Below are positions 1 to 6,082 of a DNA stretch of 11,214 bases, piece by piece. The notes beneath the pieces were generated by a model. That model saw only the letters and a list, made by a program, of their open reading frames with translations, was not told where the DNA came from and did no database searches. The DNA comes from an uncultured Leptospiraceae bacterium. GTDB lineage: Bacteria; Spirochaetota; Leptospiria; Leptospirales; Leptospiraceae. The stretch's first letter is position 1, and each line of letters opens with the position of its first letter. The stretch lies in assembly GCA_937924465.1 (NCBI GenBank), contig CALDSP010000252.1:1-11214 (forward strand), in the 5' to 3' direction. The translations under genes and the position numbers were made by a program.

Positions 1-123
1 TATTTACATGAAAATTAATTTGTAGATAAATTTAAAATAGATTGAAAGAGTTTTTGAGACAATTAAGATGTTGAAATTCATCTCTATTTTCCCAAGAAAA
101 ATACCAAAGATTTATCCAGAGCC

Positions 124-154
124 CTCTCAAAAAAGTAGACCTTTTTAAAGAGAG
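124..154 (+). other. Predicted stem-loop in the rho leader
   Basis: CTCTC at 124-128 pairs with GAGAG at 150-154, and AAAAAG at 130-135 pairs with CTTTTT at 141-146, around a five-base loop (136-140). An asymmetric internal bulge (one base against three) separates the two helices. No T-run follows on either strand, so it is not a standard intrinsic terminator. It lies about 190 bases before the rho start codon. It could be a leader structure, or the remnant of an upstream terminator. Its function is unknown. Confidence 0.35.
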
Positions 155-293
155 AATATTTAGAAATTCCATTTAGGAATTTTAATTTTGAGGCTAAAAA
201 ATCCATTCAAGAATGTTTATCAAGAAAGGTTATGAAATCAAAAAACAAAGAGAGTAAAACTAAATTGAAAATCATAACTCATTATGAAGTTTT

Positions 294-299
294 TATACA
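294..299 (+). promoter_or_regulatory. Candidate -10 element for rho
   Basis: TATACA at 294-299 matches a sigma-70 -10 hexamer in four to five positions and would start a leader of about 40 bases before rho. No good -35 lies at 16-18 bases: the nearest TTGAAA (265-270) is 23 bases away, which is too far. In such AT-rich DNA a hexamer match alone is weak evidence. Confidence 0.2.
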
Positions 300-346
300 A
301 TTTTTTAAATAATAATTAAAATTGAAAGGAAAAGTAAAAAGTACAT

Positions 347-1777
347 ATGGCAGCTAGAAAAAAAGACGAAACACTTGAAACAATCGAAGAAGAAACAACT
401 AGTTCTCAAGTTCTCACAGAACCCATCTCAATTCCAGAGTCTCCTTCCTCACAAAATGGAGAAGGAATGCATAAACACCATAAGAAAAAACGAAAGCACT
501 ATGAAGGACCCACTCCTGAACCCCTCGATTTGACTCAACTTAAAAGAAAGTCTATTCCAGAACTTATTGAATTGGCTAATTCTTTGGGTGCAGAAAATAC
601 AAATAATCTAAAAAAGCAAAATCTCATTTTTGCAATTTTACAAGCACAAACCGAAAGAGATGGAATAGTATATGCTTCAGGAGTTATGGAAAAACTTTCT
701 GATGGTTACGGATTTTTACGTTCACCCGATTACAACTATGTTTCCGGTCCAGATGATATTTACGTTTCTCCTTCTCAAATTAAAGTTTTAGGTCTGCGAA
801 CAGGAGATACAGTAGAAGGTCAAATTCGCCCACCAAAAGAATCAGAGCGTTTTTTCGCCTTATTGAGAGTAGAATCTATCAATGGATATCCTCCAGAAGT
901 AGCTAACAAAAGAGCTTTATTTGATAATCTAACTCCTATTTACCCAAACCAAAAACTCAATTTAGAGTATGATCCAAATCATTTGGATACTCGAATTTTA
1001 GATCTTATGGCTCCAATCGGTAAAGGACAAAGAGCTTTGATTGTTGCTCCACCTAGGACTGGAAAAACAATGCTTCTTCAAAGTATAGCAAATGCTATTA
1101 CAACGAATCAACCCGAGGTTACTCTTATAGTGCTTTTAATTGATGAACGCCCCGAAGAGGTTACAGATATGGCGCGTAACGTAAAAGGAGAGGTTGTAAG
1201 TTCTACTTTTGATGAACCATCGGCACGTCACGTGCAAGTTGCAGAAATGGTTATAGAAAAAGCTAAACGTTTAGTAGAACATGGTAAGGATGTGGTTATT
1301 CTTCTTGATTCCATTACTCGACTAGCAAGAGCTTATAACCAAGTTGTTCCAACCTCTGGAAAAATTCTTACAGGAGGAGTGGACTCAAATGCCCTTCATA
1401 AGCCAAAAAGATTTTTTGGAGCTGCAAGAAACATAGAAGAAGGTGGTTCTTTGACTATTATAGCCACAGCTCTGATTGATACAGGTTCTAAAATGGATGA
1501 TGTGATTTTTGAAGAATTTAAAGGCACAGGGAATATGGAAGTCCACCTTGACAGAAAACTCTCCGATAAAAGAATTTTTCCAGCCATTGACATAAATAAA
1601 TCGGGAACAAGAAAAGAAGAATTACTTTTACGCCATGATGTTTTACAAAAAGTTTTTGTTTTAAGAAAGGTACTTTCCCCTATGAGTATCACGGAAAGTA
1701 TGGAATTATTGCTTGATAAAATGCGCGGTACTAAAAGTAACGAGGCATTTCTCGCAAGTATGAATACACAAATTTAA
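347..1777 (+). CDS. rho: Transcription termination factor Rho
   Basis: Hexameric RNA-dependent ATPase helicase that ends transcription of untranslated RNA. The 476 residues contain, in order: a charged extension (1-60) with a His/Lys-rich patch at 42-51; the Rho N-terminal helical domain (about 62-105); the cold-shock-like RNA-binding fold (about 108-175, with DGYGFLRS); and the RecA-type ATPase. Walker A is PPRTGKT (235-241), Walker B is VVILLDS (316-322), and the DERPEEVTDM segment is at 267-276. The near-invariant blocks around LTGGVD (341-346), KRFFGAARN (354-362) and SGTRKEELL (419-427) are intact. The family is usually about 420 residues, and the extra length lies at the N-terminus. A purine-rich GGAAAAG (329-335) precedes ATG at slightly long spacing. 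rpmE follows 14 bases downstream, a common bacterial arrangement. Confidence 0.98.
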   Translation: MAARKKDETLETIEEETTSSQVLTEPISIPESPSSQNGEGMHKHHKKKRKHYEGPTPEPLDLTQLKRKSIPELIELANSLGAENTNNLKKQNLIFAILQAQTERDGIVYASGVMEKLSDGYGFLRSPDYNYVSGPDDIYVSPSQIKVLGLRTGDTVEGQIRPPKESERFFALLRVESINGYPPEVANKRALFDNLTPIYPNQKLNLEYDPNHLDTRILDLMAPIGKGQRALIVAPPRTGKTMLLQSIANAITTNQPEVTLIVLLIDERPEEVTDMARNVKGEVVSSTFDEPSARHVQVAEMVIEKAKRLVEHGKDVVILLDSITRLARAYNQVVPTSGKILTGGVDSNALHKPKRFFGAARNIEEGGSLTIIATALIDTGSKMDDVIFEEFKGTGNMEVHLDRKLSDKRIFPAIDINKSGTRKEELLLRHDVLQKVFVLRKVLSPMSITESMELLLDKMRGTKSNEAFLASMNTQI

Positions 1778-1791
1778 ATAAAGGAGAAAAA

Positions 1792-1998
1792 ATGAAAGAA
1801 GGCATACACCCCGCATACGTTCCTACAAAAATTCGCTGTGCTTGTGGAAATAGTTTTGAAACTCGCTCTACTTCAACAAAGGGAGAAATTTTTGTAGAAA
1901 TTTGTTCTTCCTGTCATCCTTTCTACACAGAAAAAGCCAAAGCTACGGTTGCAACAGGAAGGATCGATAAATTTAAGAAAAAATACAAAATGAAATAG
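1792..1998 (+). CDS. rpmE: 50S ribosomal protein L31, zinc-binding form
   Basis: Small protein of the large ribosomal subunit, 68 residues, the normal length. It keeps the N-terminal KEGIHP signature and four zinc-ligand cysteines, C16 and C18 (CAC) and C38 and C41 (CSSC). This makes it the C+ (zinc) form and not the zinc-free paralogue that zinc-starved bacteria induce. The Phe-Tyr-Thr (44-46) and the basic lysine tail are typical. A strong AAGGAG (1781-1786) lies five bases before ATG. The gene starts 14 bases after rho and is probably co-transcribed with it. No clear terminator follows; the palindrome at 2005-2019 has no T-run. Confidence 0.97.
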   Translation: MKEGIHPAYVPTKIRCACGNSFETRSTSTKGEIFVEICSSCHPFYTEKAKATVATGRIDKFKKKYKMK

Positions 1999-2004
1999 AC
2001 AGCT

Positions 2005-2019
2005 TTAGAATAATTCTAA
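2005..2019. promoter_or_regulatory. Perfect 7-1-7 inverted repeat, candidate Fur/PerR-family operator
   Basis: TTAGAAT, A, ATTCTAA forms a perfect 7-1-7 palindrome, extended by one further T/A pair on each side (2004-2020). The Fur superfamily (Fur, PerR, Zur) binds 7-1-7 boxes. The Bacillus PerR box TTATAATNATTATAA differs from this by one base per half. It lies 27 bases before the NifU-like start codon and just upstream of the GGGAGG ribosome site, where a repressor could block transcription. As RNA it would make only a 7-bp AT-rich hairpin without a T-run, so a terminator is less likely. Confidence 0.5.
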
Positions 2020-2046
2020 AAATATCCATATAGTAGGGAGGACTGT

Positions 2047-2826
2047 ATGGATTTTGCTTTATTTAAAAAAATCAACGATGCTCGAATGAACTACCGTGAA
2101 ATGGAAGATGCTACGGTAGTATCCAGTTATAGAAACGTAGGTTGTGGAGATGGGTATAGAATTTATCTTAAGATTGAAAATGAAAAAATTCTTGATGCAA
2201 GTTACACGACTACAGGCTGTGGCTTTGGAATTGTAGCTTTGGCTATGGCAACTGAAATTGCTAAAGGGAAAACGGTAGAAGAAGCAGAAAAGCTCACGGA
2301 AGAGGACATAGAAAAAGCCTTTGAATTTCCAGAACGTCGCAAGAATTATCCTCAATCGGCTATTGCTGCTTTGCGTTTAGCTCTCCAAGATTATAAAGAA
2401 GGCAAAGGGATTTCAAAAGATAAAAGAATTACAGGCACTAAAGCATTGCAAATGTTAAAAGAAAATGGACATTTGCGTAATTGTGAACTTTCAAGTATAA
2501 TTCTTGAAAAACAAAATTTAGATGGAGTTGATTTCTCCGGCTCTAATTTACACAATGCCTTTCTTCAAAATAATTCCTTTGAAAACGCTAACTTTGAAGG
2601 AGCAAATTTAAGAGGAGCATTTTTGAATGGTTGTAATTTAAAAAACGCAAATTTCAAAGGTGCAGACTTACGTTGGGCGAAATTGACCAATGCGAATCTT
2701 GAGAATGCTGACTTCACAGATGCCTTATATGATATAGGAACAAGAGTGGATGCTAAAAATCTTCATATATTTGAAAAAATGAAAAAGGTAGGAAAGGATT
2801 TATATCTTTCTAAGGAGTTAGTTTGA
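2047..2826 (+). CDS. NifU/IscU-like N-terminal domain fused to a pentapeptide-repeat domain
   Basis: Residues 1-120 resemble the NifU/IscU iron-sulfur scaffold: VGCGDGYRIYL places C33 and D35 in the first ligand motif and TGCGFGI places C58 in the second. The third ligand region, normally H-C-S followed by LAxxA, reads N100-Y101-P102 in NYPQSAIAAL, and no cysteine lies between 58 and 146. Classical three-cysteine cluster assembly is therefore doubtful. Residues 141-225 form a pentapeptide-repeat right-handed helix, followed by a short charged tail. I do not know this fusion as a characterised protein. It could be a cluster or metal sensor, a degenerate scaffold, or a partner-binding adaptor. 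GGAGG (2037-2041) lies five bases before ATG. It heads a tightly packed gene group and sits behind a PerR-like palindrome. Confidence 0.85.
   Translation: MDFALFKKINDARMNYREMEDATVVSSYRNVGCGDGYRIYLKIENEKILDASYTTTGCGFGIVALAMATEIAKGKTVEEAEKLTEEDIEKAFEFPERRKNYPQSAIAALRLALQDYKEGKGISKDKRITGTKALQMLKENGHLRNCELSSIILEKQNLDGVDFSGSNLHNAFLQNNSFENANFEGANLRGAFLNGCNLKNANFKGADLRWAKLTNANLENADFTDALYDIGTRVDAKNLHIFEKMKKVGKDLYLSKELV
2467..2721 (+). repeat. Seventeen in-phase pentapeptide repeats
   Basis: The central Leu/Phe of an A(D/N)LxN-type repeat recurs exactly every five residues from position 143 to 223 (143, 148, 153 and so on). The later copies are the most regular, with AN(F/L) or AD(F/L) units such as ANFEG, ANLRG, ANFKG and ADLRW. 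Seventeen unbroken coils predict a quadrilateral beta-helix of about four turns. DNA-mimicking members (Qnr, MfpA) share this fold, but most pentapeptide proteins have no known function. Confidence 0.9.
2812..2817 (+). promoter_or_regulatory. Ribosome binding site that fixes a TTG start
   Basis: AAGGAG lies five bases before the TTG at 2823-2825, inside the last codons of the NifU-like gene. It supports the overlapping TTG start of the 66-residue protein. The next in-frame alternatives would cut into the conserved-looking KVGDKIKI strand. Confidence 0.6.
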
Positions 2827-3023
2827 AAGTTGGAGATAAAATAAAAATTATAAAGAAAACGTTTCTTCATGAAGGAGTTATAGTTCCTACAAATTCTTTG
2901 GCAGAAATAGTGGACATAAATCCTCCATTTATTATAGTAGCATTTATCGATAAAGAGGGGGGAGTTCATCATATTCAACTCAATGGGGAGGAAATTCAAA
3001 CCTTAAAAGAAAATGGAAGTTAA
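2823..3023 (+). CDS. Small SH3-like beta-barrel protein, unknown function
   Basis: A 66-residue protein starting from TTG. It begins KVGDKIKIIKK, then VPTNSLAEIVDI, FIIVAF and GGVHHIQLNGEEIQTL. These are alternating short beta strands with glycine and acidic turns, as in small SH3-like or KOW-like barrels. There is no signal peptide, membrane segment or cysteine, so it is probably cytoplasmic. The start codon overlaps the upstream stop codon by three bases, and its 3' end overlaps the STAS gene by 11 bases, so it is almost certainly co-translated with both. The pairing suggests a structural or adaptor role for the NifU-like protein, but that is inference from position only. I do not recognise a named family. 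Confidence 0.75.
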   Translation: MKVGDKIKIIKKTFLHEGVIVPTNSLAEIVDINPPFIIVAFIDKEGGVHHIQLNGEEIQTLKENGS

Positions 3024-3378
3024 ATTTATTTATAAAGCAAATTCTCACGTACTGTTGGAAGTTATAGGTGATGTCCTCATGGAAAACTCTAAAGATTTTA
3101 TAAATAGTGTTGTAGAATTACTTTCAAAGGAATCCAACATAACTCAATTGACTCTTAATTTTACCAAAGTATTGTTTGTAGATTCTTCTGGAATTGGTGC
3201 TCTCATTAAGCTAACCTCTGAAATGAAAAAAAAATCTGTGAATTTAAATATTTTAGGATTAAATAAAAATCTTAGAACAGTTTTTCAACTCTCTGGAATT
3301 AGCTCTATTATTAAAATTTTTTCAGAGGAAGATTTTTGTTTATTGCATCCCGAATTTAGAAGTTATTTAATTGAATAA
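3013..3378 (+). CDS. STAS-domain protein, anti-anti-sigma factor type
   Basis: A single STAS domain (121 residues, the usual size for SpoIIAA/RsbV-type regulators). The hallmark VDSSGIGALIKL at 56-67 includes S58, the position phosphorylated in SpoIIAA by its partner kinase. The later NLNILGLNKNLRTVFQLSGI (77-96) matches the second half of the fold. In the family, the unphosphorylated form binds an anti-sigma serine kinase and frees the sigma factor or another partner. No such kinase, phosphatase or sigma gene lies in this window, so the partner is encoded elsewhere or the protein has a different scaffold role. The ATG overlaps the upstream gene by 11 bases and has no strong ribosome site, which suggests translational coupling. 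Confidence 0.92.
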   Translation: MEVKFIYKANSHVLLEVIGDVLMENSKDFINSVVELLSKESNITQLTLNFTKVLFVDSSGIGALIKLTSEMKKKSVNLNILGLNKNLRTVFQLSGISSIIKIFSEEDFCLLHPEFRSYLIE

Positions 3379-3433
3379 TAAAACTAGTATGAGAGCCTTG
3401 ATTTTTTTCCAAAGCTTATCCAAAGTAATTTTC

Positions 3434-4111
3434 ATGAAATGTATTTTTTTTATCTCTTTCTTTGTATTGTTGTATAGTTGTGCGTCAGGGTTTAGAACTA
3501 AAAAACTCTTGCACGCAACTACTACTTCTGCTTTTTACGAACTGCAAAGGAAAGAAGTTTCTAATAATCAATTTCTTGAAGGAAAACTTAGACATCCTTA
3601 TAAAATCTCTCCAGAAAAACTTAAAGATATTCTAGGAAATATTGAATTTATAAAAAATACTCGTATCAATTACTATTCTGACTATATATTTCATCCCACA
3701 GAACTAGATAAATTTACTATTGATCTTTCACTTACTTTAGAAAAACTAAAAGACACTCATATAGGAGTTGTAATCACCCAACATGACACCGATCGTTCCG
3801 TAATTTCTTACCCTAAAAGAACCAGTTTTCTTATATTTGTAAATGAAGAAGGATTGAACATAGTTTTTGGGGATATCCAGCAAATGGTAAGTCGTGAAAT
3901 TTCTTACAATTTTTTTGACTGGACGCAAGTTAGTCCTATAGGTTTAAAAGAAAATCTAGACGAAAACGAAATCATCTTACAAGAAGATTTATTTGAATTC
4001 AAAAAGGTTAAGGGTTACTATAACAGAAAGTGGCTTGTATTTTCATTGGAGGATTTAGATAAATACAAATTTCAACCAAGAGAATTAGATAAGAAAAATT
4101 TAGAAAACTAA
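3434..4111 (+). CDS. Probable lipoprotein, unknown function
   Basis: From the ATG at 3434 the protein is 225 residues and opens with a compact lipoprotein signal: one lysine, a Phe/Leu/Ile-rich core, then LYS-C with lipidated Cys at 16. The reading frame stays open upstream to a TTG at 3371 (246 residues, overlapping the STAS gene by eight bases) and another ATG at 3389. I prefer 3434 because the longer forms put 21 extra residues before a signal peptide, but no start has a clear ribosome site. The mature part is soluble, rich in Lys, Asp, Tyr and Phe, with beta-like strands (THIGVVITQ, SFLIFVNEEGLNIVFG). It belongs to no family I recognise. Its position next to the STAS gene hints that it is the envelope member of this group. 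Confidence 0.75.
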   Translation: MKCIFFISFFVLLYSCASGFRTKKLLHATTTSAFYELQRKEVSNNQFLEGKLRHPYKISPEKLKDILGNIEFIKNTRINYYSDYIFHPTELDKFTIDLSLTLEKLKDTHIGVVITQHDTDRSVISYPKRTSFLIFVNEEGLNIVFGDIQQMVSREISYNFFDWTQVSPIGLKENLDENEIILQEDLFEFKKVKGYYNRKWLVFSLEDLDKYKFQPRELDKKNLEN

Positions 4112-4203
4112 ATTAAAAATGAAAAAATTCTTTATTCTCTTTAAATAAAAAAAATCCTTGCCTCTAGGTTTTAATATTACGAAAGATACAATAGGAGAAA
4201 AAA

Positions 4204-5292
4204 ATGCTAAGATATGTGTCGCCTTTTATTCTTTTGTCTCTTATGTTTTTCCTAACTACTTGTAGTTCGCCAGAGACAAAGGAAGAATCAAAAGAACCAA
4301 CCCAACAAGAAAATCAAGAAGCGCCCCAAAAAGGGAATGAAGACATGAAAACCCCTACTAGCACTAGAAGTGGGGAGGCAGATACCTCTAATAAGAGCGG
4401 AGAGGCTGAACAGCCAACAGGTAAAGTTGAAACTTCTTCTGAGGAGGCGCCTCTGTTTGCTATTCCGGGACAATGTTTCCATAAAGTTTTCTATCCTGCT
4501 ACTTATAAAGAAGTAGAAGAAAAAATTATGGTTAAGCCAGCAGAGGTAAAAATCCAAAAAATTCCAGCTAAATACGAAGAAGTTCCCAAACAAGTTTTAG
4601 TGAGACCTGAAACAACTGTGCTTGAACCAGTTCCTCCTGTATTTGAGGTTGTAGATGAAAAAGTGATTACAAGACCAGCCTACATTCGAAAAGAGGAAAT
4701 TCCTCCTACTTATGAAACTGTCACTGAAAAAATTATTGATAAGGAAGGGTATACTAAGTGGGAAAGAGATCCTCAAACAGGGCTTTTGTGTTTAGTAGAA
4801 GTTCCACCTACGTTTAAAGAAATCCAAAGACAAATTATGAGAACACCTTCTTTAATCCGAGAAGTAGAAGTTCCAGCAGAATATACGATTGTTCGCAAGC
4901 AAGTTGAGAAAGCTCCAGCTTCCACTCGTGAAGTCAAACTTCCACCTGCTTATAAAACCATCTACGAAAAACGTGAAGTAGAACCAGAAAAAGAAATTAA
5001 AACAGAAATTCCCCCTGAATATAAAACTATTACTCGCACAGTAATCGATCAAGAAGCAAGAACAGAATGGATCGAAGTGCTTTGTGATACAAACACCACA
5101 CCTGCTAAAATTCGCGAATTAGAAGAGGCTCTTAAGAAAAACGGATATGATCCAGGTCCAATTGATGGAAAAGCGGATGGAGCATTCTACGATGCTTTAC
5201 GTAAATTCCAAGCTGATAGAAAACTTACAGTCAACCAAGATCGTTTTATTTACATGGAAACTGTAAAGGCACTTGGAGTAAATCCTAGATAA
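4204..5292 (+). CDS. Repeat-rich lipoprotein with C-terminal peptidoglycan-binding domain
   Basis: A 362-residue exported lipoprotein. The signal ends LTT-C with lipidated Cys20. Residues 21-88 are a disordered Glu/Lys/Thr/Ser linker. Residues 98-292 hold eight repeats of the pattern PPxYexVxekVlxxPa. Residues 300-358 match the PG_binding_1 fold (KIRELEEALKKNGYDPGPIDG, then ALRKFQADRKL). The plain reading is a membrane anchor, a flexible spacer, an extended repeat stalk and a wall-binding head, tying the outer membrane to peptidoglycan. AGGAG (4193-4197) lies six bases before ATG. A 92-base gap separates it from the upstream gene and includes TTGCCT (4158-4163) as a possible -35, without a well-spaced -10. 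A stem-loop follows the stop codon. C91, C196 and C294 may form disulfides. Confidence 0.88.
   Translation: MLRYVSPFILLSLMFFLTTCSSPETKEESKEPTQQENQEAPQKGNEDMKTPTSTRSGEADTSNKSGEAEQPTGKVETSSEEAPLFAIPGQCFHKVFYPATYKEVEEKIMVKPAEVKIQKIPAKYEEVPKQVLVRPETTVLEPVPPVFEVVDEKVITRPAYIRKEEIPPTYETVTEKIIDKEGYTKWERDPQTGLLCLVEVPPTFKEIQRQIMRTPSLIREVEVPAEYTIVRKQVEKAPASTREVKLPPAYKTIYEKREVEPEKEIKTEIPPEYKTITRTVIDQEARTEWIEVLCDTNTTPAKIRELEEALKKNGYDPGPIDGKADGAFYDALRKFQADRKLTVNQDRFIYMETVKALGVNPR
4495..5079 (+). repeat. Eight 23-residue protein repeats in two sets of four
   Basis: The conserved Pro-Pro/Ala that opens each unit falls at residues 98, 121, 144, 167, 201, 224, 247 and 270. Spacing is exactly 23 residues except for one step of 34. 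Units 4 and 8 share a distinct ending (IIDKEGYTKWE and VIDQEARTEWIE, each with a Cys nearby), so the array looks like a four-unit block duplicated once. The DNA copies have diverged, which indicates an old duplication. Confidence 0.85.
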
Positions 5293-5299
5293 TTTCTAA

Positions 5300-5328
5300 G
5301 GTACTGACACTTTTATAGTGTTGGTACC
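5300..5328. terminator. Stem-loop between convergent genes, probable two-way terminator
   Basis: A 12-bp stem (5300-5311 with 5317-5328), including two G-U wobbles, closes a TTTAT loop. It lies seven bases after the lipoprotein stop and three bases before the mqnA stop on the other strand, the usual place for a shared terminator. The plus-strand tail is GATTTATATT and the minus-strand tail starts TTAGAAATT, so the T-runs are weak and Rho or other factors may assist. Confidence 0.6.
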
Positions 5329-5331
5329 GAT

Positions 5332-6075
5332 TTATATTAAATTCAATTTTTTACACTCTTCTGAAAAAAGCTCAAATCCTTTTCGATCATTTGAATTCAC
5401 AATATAATGTAGCTCTTTTTTGAGATAAGTTTCTATTAAACTTTTTTCTAATCGAGTTTCTTTTTCAATAATTTCATTTAGATTTTTGAGACCTTCTTCC
5501 AGAGAAATATATAATAAATCATCTGAAACTTTTTTTTCTTTCGGATAGGCCCAAAAAGCGAAACAAAAACCCAAACCTGTGGAGTTATACCACCAGGAAG
5601 CTAAATCAATACATTCATAAAAGTTGGGATCATAATTTGCAAGTAAAGCATTATCTCCAAAAAGCAAATGTGAACCATGTTTTAAATGAAGCATTTCTTG
5701 GATTTTCTTGGGACTTTCGGGAATGGTCTCAATAAGAAAAGAATAATGTTTATGAATTAAAATCTTAAGTAAAGCTACACTACTACGAGAACCTATGTCT
5801 ACGTAAACTTTAGAAAATTCTTCTTTTTTATTTTGAAAAAAAAGAATAGATCGAACTCTTTTACTTGCACACACTCCGGTGGAAAGAGAAAAGTCTAGCT
5901 TATCTTTATTTCTTAAACATTCAATAGAAGAAATGAGAGCTAAATCTAAATTCCCAAGCAGAAGTTCATCTTTGAGTACAGAAGGATTTTCATACAAAAG
6001 TTCATGCTCGCCTGAGTTTTCAAATCCATAAGTTAAAGGACGAGCATTGAGATGTTTTACAAGACCAATTCTCAT
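5332..6075 (-). CDS. mqnA: MqnA-family chorismate dehydratase, menaquinone (futalosine) pathway
   Basis: MqnA removes water from chorismate to give 3-enolpyruvylbenzoate, the first step of the futalosine route to menaquinone. The 247-residue protein shows the periplasmic-binding-like MqnA/MqnD fold: RIGLVKHLNARPL (2-14), GNLDLALISSIE (41-52), DIGSRSS (93-99), LFGDNALL (138-145) and DLASWWYNSTGLGFCFAFWAY (157-177), which matches the MqnA signature better than that of MqnD. It has no signal peptide, so it is cytoplasmic. It lies seven bases after the cytidylate-kinase-like gene and has no clear ribosome site, so coupling is likely. None of the other mqn genes is in the window. Assignment to MqnA, not a related DUF178 protein, is likely but rests on motifs. 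Confidence 0.85.
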   Translation of the reverse strand: MRIGLVKHLNARPLTYGFENSGEHELLYENPSVLKDELLLGNLDLALISSIECLRNKDKLDFSLSTGVCASKRVRSILFFQNKKEEFSKVYVDIGSRSSVALLKILIHKHYSFLIETIPESPKKIQEMLHLKHGSHLLFGDNALLANYDPNFYECIDLASWWYNSTGLGFCFAFWAYPKEKKVSDDLLYISLEEGLKNLNEIIEKETRLEKSLIETYLKKELHYIVNSNDRKGFELFSEECKKLNLI

Positions 6076-6082
6076 TGAGGAG

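Larger units (their letters stand above)
1..346. other. Non-coding leader upstream of rho
   Basis: All three plus frames close within the first 25 bases, and I see no convincing gene in this stretch. It is very AT-rich. It holds an 11-base-pair stem-loop (124-154), a second hairpin (164-170 pairing with 176-182, loop 171-175), a weak one (66-70 with 79-83), and a possible -10 element near 294. Rho genes are often preceded by long regulated leaders in other bacteria, so a control role is plausible but not demonstrated. The tail of an upstream gene could lie in the first few bases. Confidence 0.6.

Noticed and set aside
164..182. Intrinsic terminator reading of the AAATTCC/GGAATTT hairpin
   Set aside because: Only two G-C pairs and no continuous T-run after the stem.
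1396..1692. 98-residue open frame antisense to rho
   Set aside because: Covers the most conserved part of rho and shows no independent motif or start signal; it is a shadow of the Rho codons.
4288..4593. 101-residue Phe-rich open frame antisense to the repeat lipoprotein
   Set aside because: Its Phe/Leu richness is the complement of Lys/Glu codons on the other strand, so it is not a membrane protein.
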